A stretch of DNA of 64,000 bases from Ignavibacteria bacterium (GCA_025612375.1 JAAXKN010000008.1:62001-126000), one strand, 5' to 3'. Positions 18,319-29,242 are shown, counted from the first letter of the stretch. A program made the numbers and translations. The notes: generated by a model not told the origin, from the letters alone.

Positions 18319-18424
18319 GCACTTCAGAAACCACCCGCAAAGCCCCGCTTGAAGCTTGATATTAAATATAAAAGGTATATCTTAATCAAAAGGCCTTTCA
18401 GATATTAATAAAGGAGGAATTAAG

Positions 18425-19471
18425 ATGATCGATCAGATCCGGAAGTACCTGGGTGAAGAAGCAGATGAGCTGCTTTCTTATAAGGCAAAATTCCCGAAAG
18501 AAAGCCTTCACCTGCCCGGTCCCGATTTTGTGGACAGAATATATTATCATTCAGACCGCAACATTAATGTGCTTAAAAACCTGCAGTGGATCTTTATGAC
18601 AGGACGCCTCTCAGGAACAGGCTATATGTCTATACTCCCTGTAGATCAGGGGATCGAGCACTCGGCAGGGGCATCCTTTGCGCCGAATCCTGAATATTTT
18701 GACCCGGAGAACATTATTAAACTGGCCATGGAAGGGGGATGCAACGCTGTAGCTTCAACGCTCGGTGTGCTGGGTATGATGTCAAGAAAATATGCCCACA
18801 AGATTCCTTTTATCGTAAAATTAAATCACAATGAACTCCTTACATATCCGAATAAATATGACCAGATCATGTTCGGAAGCGTTGCACAGGCTTACGATAT
18901 GGGTGCTGCCGCCGTGGGAGCTACAATTTATTTCGGAAGTGAGGAAAGCGCGCGCCAGTTAATAGAGGTAAGTGAGGCCTTCCGCTACGCTCATGAGCTT
19001 GGCCTGGGAACAGTTCTCTGGTGCTACTTAAGAAATTCAGGCTTTAAGACCGACAAGGATTACTCGCTGGCAGCCGACCTTACAGGACAGGCAAATCACC
19101 TGGGCGTTACAATTGAAGCAGATATAATAAAACAGAAACTGCCTGAAAATAACGGCGGCTTCAAGGCGCTCAAATTCGGAAAGTTTGACGAAAAAATGTA
19201 TACGGATCTTGCTACTGAGAACCCAATTGATATGACACGCTATCAGGTAATCAATAACTATATGGGGCGGGCAGGACTTATAAACTCCGGCGGTGCCTCG
19301 GGGAAAAACGATTTCGGTGAGGCCGCAAGAACGGCTGTCATTAATAAGCGTGCCGGCGGAATGGGGCTTATCTCAGGACGCAAGGCGTTCCAGCGCCCGA
19401 TGAAAGAGGGAGTGCAGCTGCTGAATCTTATACAGGATGTTTATCTGGCAAAGGAAATAACAGTTGCATAA
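18425..19471 (+). CDS. fbaB: Class I fructose-bisphosphate aldolase, FbaB/DhnA type
   Basis: A 348-residue Schiff-base aldolase of glycolysis and gluconeogenesis, cleaving fructose-1,6-bisphosphate to glyceraldehyde-3-phosphate and dihydroxyacetone phosphate. Length and sequence ([45 protein letters not shown]) match the E. coli FbaB group rather than class II enzymes. A near-perfect Shine-Dalgarno AAGGAGG (18411-18417) lies seven bases before the ATG, which fixes the start and suggests high expression. Confidence 0.93.
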   Translation: MIDQIRKYLGEEADELLSYKAKFPKESLHLPGPDFVDRIYYHSDRNINVLKNLQWIFMTGRLSGTGYMSILPVDQGIEHSAGASFAPNPEYFDPENIIKLAMEGGCNAVASTLGVLGMMSRKYAHKIPFIVKLNHNELLTYPNKYDQIMFGSVAQAYDMGAAAVGATIYFGSEESARQLIEVSEAFRYAHELGLGTVLWCYLRNSGFKTDKDYSLAADLTGQANHLGVTIEADIIKQKLPENNGGFKALKFGKFDEKMYTDLATENPIDMTRYQVINNYMGRAGLINSGGASGKNDFGEAARTAVINKRAGGMGLISGRKAFQRPMKEGVQLLNLIQDVYLAKEITVA

Positions 19472-19611
19472 GGCATTCAAGATAAGAGAAATAGTAAGGC
19501 AAAGGTAAGAGATTGCGGCCAGGAAGAAGAGGATAAACCGACCTCCGGCTAAACCGCATAAATTTTACTTTTGCCTTTTATTCTAATCAAAGCCTGAAGG
19601 CTTCTATAGTA

Positions 19612-20031
19612 TTAAAGTTTCATCAGGTAGTCCGCAATTTTCCCCAGATCCTTAATGTCCAGGTTGTTAAATGGCGGCATTACAACGGAAGAATACTGCT
19701 GCCTGAAGCGGGCAAACCGTTCAGAATCCATGAATGACGAAGGATTCCTCAGGTAAGCAATCAGCTCGTCACGCTTCCAGTTCTCTTTTACGTTTACAAG
19801 TGAAGGAGCAAGATTTGTCCCTTTCAGGTCGCTTCCGTGACAGCTTGTGCAGCCGTTGTTTTTGATGAGAGTCGTGACACTGACTTCCTTGTCCGCGGGC
19901 TGAAGGCTTTCCATCTGTCCATTCATACTTGCTGAACTTGCAGGCTCATTATTATTTGAAATGCGGGATATGCCAAAAAGAATAATAAAAAGACCCAGGA
20001 AAGCTGCGACCCAGATTTGTGTTTTAGTCAT
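19612..20031 (-). CDS. Membrane-anchored monohaem cytochrome c
   Basis: A 139-residue protein with one N-terminal membrane helix (about residues 6-23), a Ser/Asn-rich linker, and a cytochrome c domain. The haem motif is Cys61-Thr-Ser-Cys64-His65, and Met118 in VVMPPF is the likely sixth ligand. It probably shuttles electrons at the periplasmic face of the inner membrane. I chose the ATG at 20031 because it places the membrane helix at the N-terminus; the in-frame ATG at 20094 would put a charged stretch before it. No oxidase genes are adjacent. Confidence 0.9.
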   Translation of the reverse strand: MTKTQIWVAAFLGLFIILFGISRISNNNEPASSASMNGQMESLQPADKEVSVTTLIKNNGCTSCHGSDLKGTNLAPSLVNVKENWKRDELIAYLRNPSSFMDSERFARFRQQYSSVVMPPFNNLDIKDLGKIADYLMKL

Positions 20032-20126
20032 AAATCTATCCCTTTTTTCAGTTATTAAGGCGGTTGTGAATTTAATATAAGGTACATACTCCACAGATTC
20101 AATAGCCGCGATTCAGATTCCCGGGG

Positions 20127-20159
20127 ACGGAATATCGGGGGCTAAAAGCCCGCAAATTT
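20127..20159 (+). repeat. GGGGCTAAAGCCC-type intergenic repeat, copy 1
   Basis: This 33-bp stretch (ACGGA, ATCGGGGGCTAAA, GCCC, AAATTT) matches the reverse complement of 59491-59519 apart from a few substitutions and small indels. It lies in the divergent gap between the cytochrome and topoisomerase genes. Confidence 0.7.
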
Positions 20160-20233
20160 CGCCACTGGAAACCTAATTACCCATATGAGACGTTATAATA
20201 TATATGCCAATTTGAAAAAAAGAGACGGACCTT

Positions 20234-21358
20234 ATGAAAAATGAAAACGCACTCGATGCAATTATAAATGAAAAGCTCGAAGCTCTTATTGTAACTGAAC
20301 CGGAGGAGGTGGCTGAAGCTGCAGGACTGCGCTATGTTTCGGACGAGGACCCCGGCTTCAGCCGGAAGGGGCAGGGTAAAGGCTTCATATACCTGGAAAA
20401 AAACGATAACAAACTAACTGATCCAAAACACGTCATCAGAATTGAAGCCCTCGTAATCCCTCCAGCGTGGACGAATGTCTGGATCTGTCCCTATTCAAAC
20501 GGGCATATACAGGCTACCGGGCGCGATCAGAAAGGACGCAAGCAGTACATCTATCACGCCGGATGGGAGGATATACGCAATACAAATAAATTCAACCTAA
20601 TGATAAGATTCGGGGAAACACTTCCTCTTATACGCGCAAGAGTCGATGAGGACTTAAGAAAGCATGGCCTTCCAAGAGAAAAGGTTATGGCCATACTGGT
20701 AAGGCTCCTTGAGGAAACCTTAATCCGTATAGGAAACCACGAGTACGCAAAGCAGAACGACTCCTACGGGCTTACAACCCTGCGAAATAAACACATGGAA
20801 ACAGATGGCTCAAAGGTCAGATTCATCTTTAAGGGTAAAAGCGGAAAACAGTGGGATGTGGATATTGAAAACAAGCGCCTGGCAAAACTTATTAAACAGT
20901 GCCAGGAACTCCCCGGGCAGCACCTTTTCCAGTACCTGGATGAAGAGGGAAACCGCCAGACGGTTGATTCGGCCGACGTGAACAGCTATTTGAAGGAAAT
21001 TATTGAACAGGATTTTACGGCCAAGGACTTCAGGACCTGGGGCGGCACGGTGCGTGCCGCAAAAGAATTATACGACCTGGGCATGGCTGAAGACGAAAAA
21101 GATAAACAGAAAAACATTGTCCTTGCAATTAAGAAGGTCTCCAGAGCCCTGAACAATACGCCCTCGGTCTGCAGAAAGTATTATATCCATCCCGAAATAA
21201 TTTCCGCATATATGGATAACAGTCTTTTTGAGCATATGGAAAGCGCCTCTAAAAATGTGGAGAGTTCCCGGTTTGCCCTAAGCACAGAAGAAAATGCGGT
21301 TTTGAATATACTAAAGGAAGGGCTTCTGCAGAAAGAGGTGCTCCTTAATTCGGCTTAA
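20234..21358 (+). CDS. DNA topoisomerase IB (poxvirus-like)
   Basis: A 374-residue type IB topoisomerase that relaxes supercoils through a 3'-phosphotyrosine. The N-terminal DNA-binding part has IPPAWTNVWICP and QATGRDQKGRKQYIYH; the catalytic domain has RIGNHEYAKQNDSYGLTTLR, KGKSGK and the active tyrosine in KYYIHPEI (Tyr317). Length is normal. The start at 20234 has only weak ribosome-binding sequence. A terminator follows. Confidence 0.95.
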   Translation: MKNENALDAIINEKLEALIVTEPEEVAEAAGLRYVSDEDPGFSRKGQGKGFIYLEKNDNKLTDPKHVIRIEALVIPPAWTNVWICPYSNGHIQATGRDQKGRKQYIYHAGWEDIRNTNKFNLMIRFGETLPLIRARVDEDLRKHGLPREKVMAILVRLLEETLIRIGNHEYAKQNDSYGLTTLRNKHMETDGSKVRFIFKGKSGKQWDVDIENKRLAKLIKQCQELPGQHLFQYLDEEGNRQTVDSADVNSYLKEIIEQDFTAKDFRTWGGTVRAAKELYDLGMAEDEKDKQKNIVLAIKKVSRALNNTPSVCRKYYIHPEIISAYMDNSLFEHMESASKNVESSRFALSTEENAVLNILKEGLLQKEVLLNSA

Positions 21359-21360
21359 TA

Positions 21361-21390
21361 AAAAAGAGGCCCTTTTTTCAAAGGGCCTCT
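21361..21390. terminator. Bidirectional terminator between topoisomerase IB and metH
   Basis: An 11-bp stem (21365-21375 with 21380-21390) with a four-base loop lies between the convergent genes. The T-run is clearest for minus-strand transcription of metH. Confidence 0.85.
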
Positions 21391-21417
21391 TACTGTCTAC
21401 TACATACTACCAGCTTC

Positions 21418-24400
21418 TTACTGACCGGCGCTTCCGTTGTAATTAAGAATGGGTGAAAGCCACTTTTCTGTTTCCTGCAGGCTCATACCCTTTCGCTTGT
21501 GGTAATCCAGTACCTGGTCGCGCGAGATCTTGCCCACGTTAAAGTATTTTGCCCCGGGATGTGCAAAGTAGAGTCCGCTTACAGAAGCAGCAGGATACAT
21601 TGCCATATTTTCAGTAAGGCGTATAGAGGTACTTGCCTCAGCCTGAAGAAGGTCAAAAAGAGTTCTTTTTTCAGTGTGGTCGGGCTGTGCCGGATAACCC
21701 GGTGCGGGCCTGATTCCGGTGTACTTTTCTTTTATCAAGTCTTCGTTACTGAGAGCCTCACCCGAGGCATAACCCCAGTATTTTTTCCTTACCAGTTCAT
21801 GCAGGTGTTCGGCAAAGGCTTCAGCCAGACGGTCGGCCAGAGCCTTAACGAGTATAATGCTGTAATCGTCGTGCTCATGCTGGAATTTCTCAATTATAGA
21901 TTCAATTCCAACTCCGGCCGTAACGGCAAATGATCCTATATAATCTTTAACGCCGGAATCCTTAGGTGCAATATAGTCAGACAGTGCAAGATTAGGATAG
22001 CTGCCTGTCTTAAGCCCCTGCTGGCGCAGTGTATGGAAAACTGCAAGTACGCCCGAGCGGCTTTCGTCAGAGTAGACTTCAATGTCGTCTCCTAAGCTGT
22101 TGGCAGGGAAGATTCCGAATACACCCTGTGCCTTAAGAAGATTCCGTTCGACAATTTTGTCCAGGAGGTTATTGGCGTCTTCAAAGAGTTTTTTCGCCTC
22201 AGCGCCGTAGTCGGGGTTGTCAAATATTGCAGGATACTTTCCTTTTAATTCCCAGACCGAGAAGAAAGGCGTCCAGTCTATATAATTTCTGAGCTCCCTG
22301 ATGCTGTAATCTTCAAGGACAGTAATTCCCGGGTACTTCGGTTTCCTGACAGGAATTTTCTGCCAGTCGGATTTAAGTCGGTTTTCCCGTGCCTCACCAA
22401 TCGAAATATAGTTTTTAGCTTCCTGTCTTTTCTGGTGGTCTTCTCTTAAAAGCTCATATTCCTTTTTTACCTTTTCCACGTAGGAGCCGCATGCCTCAGG
22501 GTTAAGAAGGCTGTTTACAACAGGAACGCTTCTGGAGGCATCCAGAACGTGAATAACCGCGCCCGAATAGTTAGGTGCAATTTTAACTGCCGTATGAATT
22601 CTGGAGGTTGTGGCACCGCCAATTAAAAGGGGGAGCTTCATTTTCTGGCGTTCCATTTCCTTTGCCACTTCCGTCATCTCGTCCAAAGAGGGCGTAATAA
22701 GTCCGCTCAGGCCTATAATATCTGCTTTTTCAGCAATTGCAGCCTCAAGAATCTTTGCCGTGGGCACCATTACGCCCATATCAATTATCTCGTAATTATT
22801 GCACCCAAGCACAACGCCTACAATATTTTTCCCAATGTCGTGCACGTCGCCTTTAACGGTTGCCATGAGGACTTTCCCGGCCGCTCTGGAACCCGGATTT
22901 TTAGCCTTTTCAGCTTCAATATAAGGGATCAGGTATGCAACCGACTTTTTCATTACGCGTGCGCTTTTTACTACCTGCGGCAGAAACATCTTGCCTGAGC
23001 CGAACAGGTCGCCAACGACGTTCATTCCCGCCATGAGCGGGCCTTCAATAACTTCAAGCGGGCTCGTAAATTTTTTCCTGGCTTCTTCTGTGTCCTGTTC
23101 AATATAGTCAACTATGCCTTTTATCAGAGCGTGCTTCAGCCTTTCTTCAACCGGGCTTTCCCTCCAGGCTTCTTCCTTTACTTCCGATTTGTCCTTCTGC
23201 TTGATCTGTTCGGCAAATGAAACCAGTCTTTCTGTTGCATCAGGCCTGCGGTTTAAGATCACGTCTTCAACCAGTTCCAGCAGGTCCTTTGGAATTTCCT
23301 CGTATACTTCAAGCTGTCCGGCATTTACTATTCCCATATCCAGGCCGGCTTTAATGGCATGGAAGAGGAATGCCGAATGCATGGCTTCTCTCACACGGTC
23401 GTTGCCGCGGAATGAGAACGAAAGGTTGCTTACACCTCCGCTTACCTTGGCCATGGGCAGATGCTGCTTGATGTATCGCACGGCATCAATGAAATTAACC
23501 GCATAGTTATTGTGCTCTTCAATTCCTGTTGCAATGGTGAGTATGTTCGGATCAAATATAATATCCTGCGGCGGGAAGCCTACCTCTTCGGTAAGAATTT
23601 TATAAGCCCTCGTGCAGACTTCAATCTTGCGTTCAAGCGTGTCGGCCTGCCCCTTTTCGTCAAAAGCCATTACAACAGCCGCCGCGCCGTACTGAAGGAC
23701 CTTGCGGGCATGCTCTTTGAACTTTTCCTCGCCCTCTTTCATGCTGATGGAGTTAACGATGCATTTTCCCTGGACGCACTTAAGTCCCGCTTCAATTACC
23801 GACCACCTTGAGGAGTCGATCATAATGGGAAGTTTTGCAATGTCGGGCTCGCTTCCCAAGAGGTTAAGAAACTTTACCATTGCCTTTTCAGAATCCAGAA
23901 GCCCTTCGTCCATATTAACGTCTAACACCTGAGCTCCGCCTTCAACCTGCTGGCGTGCAACGGCGAGTGCCGCTTCATAGTCATCGGAAAGAATAAGGCG
24001 GGCAAATTTCTTGCTTCCTGTAACGTTTGTCCTTTCGCCTACATTCACAAAGTTGCTCTCGGGCCTTACTACCAGGGGCTCCAGTCCGCTCAGTCTTAAA
24101 TACGGTTCAGTCTGCGGTATTCCGCGCGGTTTTAATTTTACAACCGCCTCTGAAATCGCCCCGATGTGATCCGGCGTAGTGCCGCAGCAGCCGCCTACAA
24201 TATTTATGAAGCCTTCCTTTGCGTAATCTTCCAGAACGGAAGCCATGTCGCGCCCAGTTTCGTCGTATCCGCCGAACTCGTTCGGGAGCCCCGCATTAGG
24301 GTAAAGGCTGATAAAGCAGCTTGCAATACGTGAAAGCTCTTTAATAAAGGGGCGCATCTGTTTTGATCCGAGTGCGCAGTTAAGCCCCACGCTGAGAAGA

Positions 24401-25119
24401 TTTTTTGTATGTGAAACCGATATCCAGAATGCTTCTGTAGTCTGGCCCGAAAGCGTCCTGCCGCTCTGATCGACTATAGTGCCTGAGATCATTACGGGCA
24501 GCTCCCGTCCGGACTGTCTTCTGTGTTCCTCGACGGCGTAAATTGCAGCCTTGCAGTTGAGTGTGTCGAAGATGGTTTCAATAAGCAGTATGTCAACGCC
24601 TCCCTCAGAAAGGGCTTTTACCTGCTCCAGATACGCATTTGCCAGATCATCGAATGAAGTTGCGCGGTAGCCCGGGTCGTTCACGTCGGGAGAAAGCGAG
24701 GCTGTCTTGTTTGTCGGTCCCATGGAACCTGCAACAAATCTCGGCTTGGAAGGGTCCTTCCGTGTAAATTCATCTGCTGCTTCCCTGGCCAGCCTGGCCG
24801 CGGCGTAGTTCAGTTCATAGACCAGGTGTTCTGTTTTGTAATCGCTTTGCGAAATTGAAGTGCTGTTAAATGTATTGGTCTCAACAATATCGGAACCTGC
24901 TTCAAAGTAGGCCCTGTGTATATTTTTTATTATTTCAGGCTGTGTGAGACAGAGCAGGTCATTGTTTCCTTTCAGGTCGTGGGGATGGTCCTTAAATCTT
25001 TCTCCTCTGAAGTCAGATTCTTCCAGTTTATGACGCTGGATCATTGTTCCCATTGCCCCGTCCAGTACAAGTATTCTTTTCTTAAGCAGTTCTGAAATAT
25101 ACTTGAAATTATTAGGCAT
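21418..25119 (-). CDS. metH: Cobalamin-dependent methionine synthase
   Basis: A full-length 1233-residue MetH. Domains in order are the homocysteine-binding domain with zinc cysteines in GLNCALG and GGCCGTTP (about 1-330), the methyltetrahydrofolate-binding domain (about 355-615), the B12 cap and cobalamin domain with DVHDIGKN (about 650-890), and the AdoMet reactivation domain with [15 protein letters not shown] near the C-terminus. It regenerates methionine from homocysteine, the step between ahcY and metK. No cobalamin riboswitch is evident in the 190 bp upstream. The terminator at 21361-21390 ends it. Confidence 0.97.
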   Translation of the reverse strand: MPNNFKYISELLKKRILVLDGAMGTMIQRHKLEESDFRGERFKDHPHDLKGNNDLLCLTQPEIIKNIHRAYFEAGSDIVETNTFNSTSISQSDYKTEHLVYELNYAAARLAREAADEFTRKDPSKPRFVAGSMGPTNKTASLSPDVNDPGYRATSFDDLANAYLEQVKALSEGGVDILLIETIFDTLNCKAAIYAVEEHRRQSGRELPVMISGTIVDQSGRTLSGQTTEAFWISVSHTKNLLSVGLNCALGSKQMRPFIKELSRIASCFISLYPNAGLPNEFGGYDETGRDMASVLEDYAKEGFINIVGGCCGTTPDHIGAISEAVVKLKPRGIPQTEPYLRLSGLEPLVVRPESNFVNVGERTNVTGSKKFARLILSDDYEAALAVARQQVEGGAQVLDVNMDEGLLDSEKAMVKFLNLLGSEPDIAKLPIMIDSSRWSVIEAGLKCVQGKCIVNSISMKEGEEKFKEHARKVLQYGAAAVVMAFDEKGQADTLERKIEVCTRAYKILTEEVGFPPQDIIFDPNILTIATGIEEHNNYAVNFIDAVRYIKQHLPMAKVSGGVSNLSFSFRGNDRVREAMHSAFLFHAIKAGLDMGIVNAGQLEVYEEIPKDLLELVEDVILNRRPDATERLVSFAEQIKQKDKSEVKEEAWRESPVEERLKHALIKGIVDYIEQDTEEARKKFTSPLEVIEGPLMAGMNVVGDLFGSGKMFLPQVVKSARVMKKSVAYLIPYIEAEKAKNPGSRAAGKVLMATVKGDVHDIGKNIVGVVLGCNNYEIIDMGVMVPTAKILEAAIAEKADIIGLSGLITPSLDEMTEVAKEMERQKMKLPLLIGGATTSRIHTAVKIAPNYSGAVIHVLDASRSVPVVNSLLNPEACGSYVEKVKKEYELLREDHQKRQEAKNYISIGEARENRLKSDWQKIPVRKPKYPGITVLEDYSIRELRNYIDWTPFFSVWELKGKYPAIFDNPDYGAEAKKLFEDANNLLDKIVERNLLKAQGVFGIFPANSLGDDIEVYSDESRSGVLAVFHTLRQQGLKTGSYPNLALSDYIAPKDSGVKDYIGSFAVTAGVGIESIIEKFQHEHDDYSIILVKALADRLAEAFAEHLHELVRKKYWGYASGEALSNEDLIKEKYTGIRPAPGYPAQPDHTEKRTLFDLLQAEASTSIRLTENMAMYPAASVSGLYFAHPGAKYFNVGKISRDQVLDYHKRKGMSLQETEKWLSPILNYNGSAGQ

Positions 25120-25267
25120 CAGGCTCTTATTTATCTTTCTTAAATTAAATGTGAAAATATATATCTTTTTTGAAAAGGTGTAATAATATAGTTAAATTAG
25201 ACCTCAATTAAAAACCAGAATTTTGGAATAGCCGGTATATACAAGGCCGGCAGGAAGTTCAATTGTG

Positions 25268-25289
25268 TTCCGGAAAAGATTATCCGGAA
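25268..25289. repeat. Short inverted repeat before hldD
   Basis: TTCCGGA (25268-25274) and TCCGGAA (25283-25289) form a seven-bp inverted repeat 23 bp before the hldD start. It is a possible operator or leader hairpin. Confidence 0.4.
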
Positions 25290-25311
25290 TTTTAACGTCG
25301 GAGAGATTATT

Positions 25312-26298
25312 ATGATAGTTGTAACGGGCGGTGCCGGCTTTATCGGAAGCGCAATCGTATGGCGCCTGAACCAGATGGGTAATGAAGATATAATTATTGT
25401 GGACTCCCTTGGAACAGGGGAGAAGTGGAAGAACCTTGTGGGCTTAAAGTACCGCGATTTTTTTAATAAAAATGATTTCCTGCACAGGGTAATGGAGGAA
25501 AACGTTCCCTTTAATATAGAAGCTATTATACACATGGGGGCGTGCAGTTCCACTACGGAAAAAGATGCCGATTACCTCCTGGAAAATAACTACAGATATA
25601 CTACTGAACTGGTGAAGTACTCACTTCCCCGTAAGGCAAGATTTATTTATGCCTCATCTGCCGCAACATATGGCGAGGGAAGCCACGGCTATAACGATAA
25701 TGAAAATGAACTTGAAAGGCTCGAGCCGCTTAATATGTACGGATACTCCAAGCACATGTTCGACCTCTGGGCAAAGAGGATGAAGGTGCTGGACAAAATA
25801 GCGGGCATGAAGTTCTTTAACGTCTACGGCCCCAATGAATACCATAAAGCCGATATGAGAAGCGTTATACATAAGGCTTACGGGCAGATACTCCAAACCG
25901 GAAAAGTAAAACTGTTCAAATCATACAATGAAAAGTACAAAGACGGCGAACAGATGCGCGACTTTGTTTATGTTAAGGACGTTGTTGACATGACGCTTTT
26001 CTTCCTTGAGAACAGGGACAAAAACGGAATTTATAACGTTGGTTCAGGCGGGGCAAGAACATGGAATGACCTTGTCAACGCCATCTTCAGCGCGCTTAAT
26101 ATGAAGCCCGAGATTGAATACATCGATATGCCGGAAGTCTTAAGAAATAAATATCAGTATTTTACAGAGGCTAATCTCAGTAAAATAACTGAAGCAGGCT
26201 ATAATAAGCCTCTGACTTCGCTTGAAGACGGGGTTAAGGATTACGTAATTAATTACCTGAAGGAAGGTAAGTATCTGGGTAACGACCTGACCAGGTAA
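25312..26298 (+). CDS. hldD: ADP-L-glycero-D-manno-heptose-6-epimerase
   Basis: A 328-residue short-chain epimerase that makes the heptose donor for lipopolysaccharide core, acting in the cytoplasm. The NAD(P) loop is GGAGFIGS (6-13), followed by MGACSSTTE (about 75-83), which is diagnostic for HldD/RfaD, and the catalytic Tyr143-x3-Lys147 in YGYSKHMFD. Its presence supports a Gram-negative envelope with heptose-containing LPS. It is divergent from metH. Confidence 0.93.
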   Translation: MIVVTGGAGFIGSAIVWRLNQMGNEDIIIVDSLGTGEKWKNLVGLKYRDFFNKNDFLHRVMEENVPFNIEAIIHMGACSSTTEKDADYLLENNYRYTTELVKYSLPRKARFIYASSAATYGEGSHGYNDNENELERLEPLNMYGYSKHMFDLWAKRMKVLDKIAGMKFFNVYGPNEYHKADMRSVIHKAYGQILQTGKVKLFKSYNEKYKDGEQMRDFVYVKDVVDMTLFFLENRDKNGIYNVGSGGARTWNDLVNAIFSALNMKPEIEYIDMPEVLRNKYQYFTEANLSKITEAGYNKPLTSLEDGVKDYVINYLKEGKYLGNDLTR

Positions 26299-26352
26299 GA
26301 AAATTGTTAAAAAGGGGATAAGGCATTATCCCTTCAGCAAAACCGGTGAAAG

Positions 26353-26811
26353 ATGAAACTTGCTACTTTGTGTTACGTTAAGCGTAACGGCAGCACACTG
26401 ATGCTGCACAGGATCAAGAAAAAAAACGACATGCATGAAGGCAAATGGAACGGCCTGGGCGGCAAGCTTGAAAAAGGAGAAACCCCCGAGGAATGCGTCA
26501 TTCGTGAGGTTCAGGAGGAGTCGGGTCTTAAGATCAATTCCCCCAGGCTGCACGGATTTATAACATTCCCTCTCTTTGACGGAGTTGAAGACTGGTACGT
26601 TTTTGTCTACAGTACAGACAGTTTTGAAGGGGATTTGATAGATTCAAACGAAGGCGTCCTGAAATGGATTCCCGACAATGAGCTTTTTAATCTGAACCTC
26701 TGGGAAGGGGATAAAACCTTCATCGGGTGGATGCTTGAGGGCAGGTTCTTCAGTGCAAAATTCAGCTACAAAGAAGGTCACCTCACGGATTACAGCGTCG
26801 TGTTCCACTAA
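26353..26811 (+). CDS. Nudix hydrolase, MutT/8-oxo-dGTP diphosphatase type
   Basis: A 152-residue Nudix protein with a complete box at residues 37-59 (GKLEKGE...REVQEESGL). The preceding KWNGLGGKLE and the C-terminal WIPDNELFNLNLWEGD resemble MTH1/MutT-like 8-oxo-dGTP diphosphatases that clean the nucleotide pool. Substrate is inferred. It follows hldD after 54 bp on the same strand. Confidence 0.87.
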   Translation: MKLATLCYVKRNGSTLMLHRIKKKNDMHEGKWNGLGGKLEKGETPEECVIREVQEESGLKINSPRLHGFITFPLFDGVEDWYVFVYSTDSFEGDLIDSNEGVLKWIPDNELFNLNLWEGDKTFIGWMLEGRFFSAKFSYKEGHLTDYSVVFH

Positions 26812-26932
26812 AACGTTCAACGTTCAACGTCAGGAAAAGATATATCAAAGGATTAGACTAATATGTTCTAATAAATGGCTGCACTTGTGCCGCCAATATC
26901 CTTTAATAACGTCGAACGTTGAACGTCGAACC
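26812..26932. repeat. CGTTCAAC repeat pair between convergent genes
   Basis: AACGTTCAACGTTCAACGTC at 26812-26831 and an inverted relative at 26908-26932 share a 13-bp core (26813-26825 and 26914-26926). They flank about 75 bp without other features, between the convergent Nudix and hydrolase genes. A related CGAACTTCGAAC is present near 9605. Confidence 0.65.
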
Positions 26933-27723
26933 TATTTGATCCTTCTGCTTAAAAATCCCGCTAAGACGTCGTTAACAAATTCCGCATTTTCAAGGGGCGT
27001 CAGGTGCCCGGCTCTTGGTGTTGCGGCAAATTCCGAATCCTTGATTTTTTCTGCCATTGCACGCATTACGGGAGGGGGAATTAGTTTGTCCAGCGATCCG
27101 CAAAGGACAAGCGTTGGGATTTTAATTTTCTCTAAGAAAAGATCCATATCTGTCCTTCCTGCCATTGCAAGCAGGCAGCCTTTTACACCCGTGGGGTTTG
27201 ATCTTATTGATTTATTAAGCGTGTCCTCATACATATCTTTCATTTCGCTAAGCGCCATGTCGCTAAAGCAGTTGGGCACGAAGCCCCGGATAAACTTTTC
27301 AATTCCCTGCGCATTGATTTTTTTAATCCCTTCGGCACGTTTAAGCTTTCCTTCGTTGTCATCAGCTGCGGCTTTTGTATTCATAAGCACCAGTCCGCTG
27401 AAGCGTTCCTGATCTCGTTCCACGGCCCTTAAGGCAATGTAGCCTCCCATTGAAAGCCCGCAAATGACCGGTTTCATCAGCTTCAGCTCATCAATTATCT
27501 GGAACATGTCGTCTGTAAAGCTTTCAATTGTGTACTGTCCGTCGCCCGCTTCACTTTTCCCAAGTCCGCGCACGTCGTAAGTTATGCAGTAATAGTTCTG
27601 TTTCAGGAATTCAACCTGGTTTTGCCACATCGTATGGTCAAAAGGGAAGCCGTGAATAAATATTACGGGTTTGTTATTCTTATGGCCGTCTTCAAAGACC
27701 TGAAGGCCGTTGATCTGTTTCAT
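26932..27723 (-). CDS. Alpha/beta-fold hydrolase
   Basis: A 263-residue cytoplasmic alpha/beta hydrolase. The nucleophile elbow is GLSMGG (Ser91), the acid is Asp212 (CGSLDKLIP) and the base His240 (AGHLTPLE). The oxyanion region IFIHGFPFDHTMW is at 21-33. This pattern fits 3-oxoadipate enol-lactonase/BioH-like esterases; the substrate cannot be named. The stop codon touches the right copy of the CGTTCAAC repeat. Confidence 0.9.
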   Translation of the reverse strand: MKQINGLQVFEDGHKNNKPVIFIHGFPFDHTMWQNQVEFLKQNYYCITYDVRGLGKSEAGDGQYTIESFTDDMFQIIDELKLMKPVICGLSMGGYIALRAVERDQERFSGLVLMNTKAAADDNEGKLKRAEGIKKINAQGIEKFIRGFVPNCFSDMALSEMKDMYEDTLNKSIRSNPTGVKGCLLAMAGRTDMDLFLEKIKIPTLVLCGSLDKLIPPPVMRAMAEKIKDSEFAATPRAGHLTPLENAEFVNDVLAGFLSRRIK

Positions 27724-27846
27724 CTTACTTAATAAAATTTGTTAAAGAATATTTAATGTAAATCTTACGATAAATTGATAATTTAATCAAATTATTTTTA
27801 TAACTTATTTGAATTGTGCGGCTTCTGTAAAAAAGAATTTTTAAAA

Positions 27847-29070
27847 ATGGAAAAATATAAATTAGTGATAGTAGGCGGCGGGGCAGCAGGACTTATGGCG
27901 GCAATTTCTGCCTCCGGGGCCGGTATGAAGAGTGCAGCCATTCTAGAAGGAAACCCGAGGTGCGGAACCAAAATCCTTATGTCGGGCGGTTCACGCTGCA
28001 ACGTTACAAATGAATCTGTAAGGCCCGAAAACTTTTTCGGCGGAAGCAGAAATTTTATAAAGAATGTCTTGAGGGCCTTCAGCGATAAGGATGCCCTTGC
28101 TTTCTTCAGGCGGCTTGGAGTAGGACTGAAACTGGAGCAGGGAGGAAAATATTTTCCTGAGGATGACAGTGCCGCTTCAGTCCTGAATGCGCTCTTAAGA
28201 AAAGCAGGTGAACAAAACGTTAAAATTTACCTTTCATCCAAAGTTGAAGACATTGATTTTAACGGGACAAGTTTTATTCTCTCAACAAGGAAAGGTCAGT
28301 TTGAGGCTGAGAAGGTAATAGTAACTACAGGAGGGAAATCATATCCTTCAACAGGAAGTGACGGAACGGGCTACAGGCTCGTAAAGAAATTCGGCCACAC
28401 GGTAAAAGAACCCATGCCGGCACTTACTCCTGTTCTTCTAAATGAGCCCGCGCTTACCTCTCTTTCGGGCATTACAATTCCTGCACGTCTGACGCTTACG
28501 CTGAATGAAAAGAAGCACATGGAAGTTGAAAACTCGCTTCTTATTACTCACTTCGGCATAAGCGGTCCCGCGGCCTTAAACATCAGCCGGGAGGTTGTAA
28601 GGCTTCAGAATGAAAACATAAAGCTGAAGCTTAATTTTATTCCCACTTATAATGAAGAAAGCCTTAGCGCCATTCTGAAAAACCAGATCAGGCAGAATTC
28701 TGAAAAATCCGTCCTCAACGTTTTCAGGGAAATGCTCCCTGTAAACCTCTGTAATGTTTTATTTGGCATGTCAAAAATCCCGCTGGACAAAAGATTCTAC
28801 TCTTTAACAAAAGAAGAGATCAGGAAACTCAGCAATACATTTACAGCATACGAACTGAAATTTACCGGCGTCAAGGGCTTTAAGCAGGCGGAGGTAACTG
28901 CAGGCGGCGTCCCGCTTGAGGAAGTGCGGTTTCAGACTATGGAGTCGCGCATTCAGAATGGGCTCTATCTTGCAGGCGAGATACTGGACGTCGACGGCTT
29001 TATCGGGGGCTACAACTTCCAGTGGGCCTGGTCCACCGGCTTTATTGCCGGCAGGGCATCGGCGCTCTGA
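27847..29070 (+). CDS. FAD-dependent oxidoreductase of the HI0933/BaiN (YhiN) family
   Basis: A 407-residue flavoprotein. The N-terminal dinucleotide-binding loop is GGGAAGLMAA, followed by GRKILMSGGSRCN-like sequence (CGTKILMSGGSRCNVTN) that is diagnostic for the HI0933 family, and the C-terminal GEILDVDGFIGGYNFQWAWSTG. Members are annotated as aminoacetone oxidases or BaiN-like; function is unsettled. I chose the ATG at 27847 because MEKYKLVIVGGG places the Rossmann strand at the N-terminus. A GTG at 27814 would add eleven residues. Confidence 0.92.
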   Translation: MEKYKLVIVGGGAAGLMAAISASGAGMKSAAILEGNPRCGTKILMSGGSRCNVTNESVRPENFFGGSRNFIKNVLRAFSDKDALAFFRRLGVGLKLEQGGKYFPEDDSAASVLNALLRKAGEQNVKIYLSSKVEDIDFNGTSFILSTRKGQFEAEKVIVTTGGKSYPSTGSDGTGYRLVKKFGHTVKEPMPALTPVLLNEPALTSLSGITIPARLTLTLNEKKHMEVENSLLITHFGISGPAALNISREVVRLQNENIKLKLNFIPTYNEESLSAILKNQIRQNSEKSVLNVFREMLPVNLCNVLFGMSKIPLDKRFYSLTKEEIRKLSNTFTAYELKFTGVKGFKQAEVTAGGVPLEEVRFQTMESRIQNGLYLAGEILDVDGFIGGYNFQWAWSTGFIAGRASAL

Positions 29071-29145
29071 CTGCATAAAATTCCATCTGCAATGTTTTTA
29101 CCGGACAATAATATTGGAAGCATCCGGAAAATCTGATATATTTAC

Positions 29146-29182
29146 GCGTCTGCTTTTTACGCCCCGCAGAGGCCTTTTTTTT
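29146..29182 (+). terminator. Probable terminator after the FAD oxidoreductase
   Basis: An eight-bp stem with one mismatch (29146-29153 with 29166-29173), a 12-base loop and then eight T residues, 76 bp after the stop. Confidence 0.72.
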
Positions 29183-29242
29183 GTTCTTCTGTTTTTCAGA
29201 AAGATGTCCGAATTAAAAAAAAACTAAAATCCGGGTCCATTT

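Noticed and set aside
25120-25311. Cobalamin riboswitch before metH
   Set aside because: The 190-bp gap is too short to hold a full B12 element plus the divergent hldD promoter and no B12 box-like sequence was seen.
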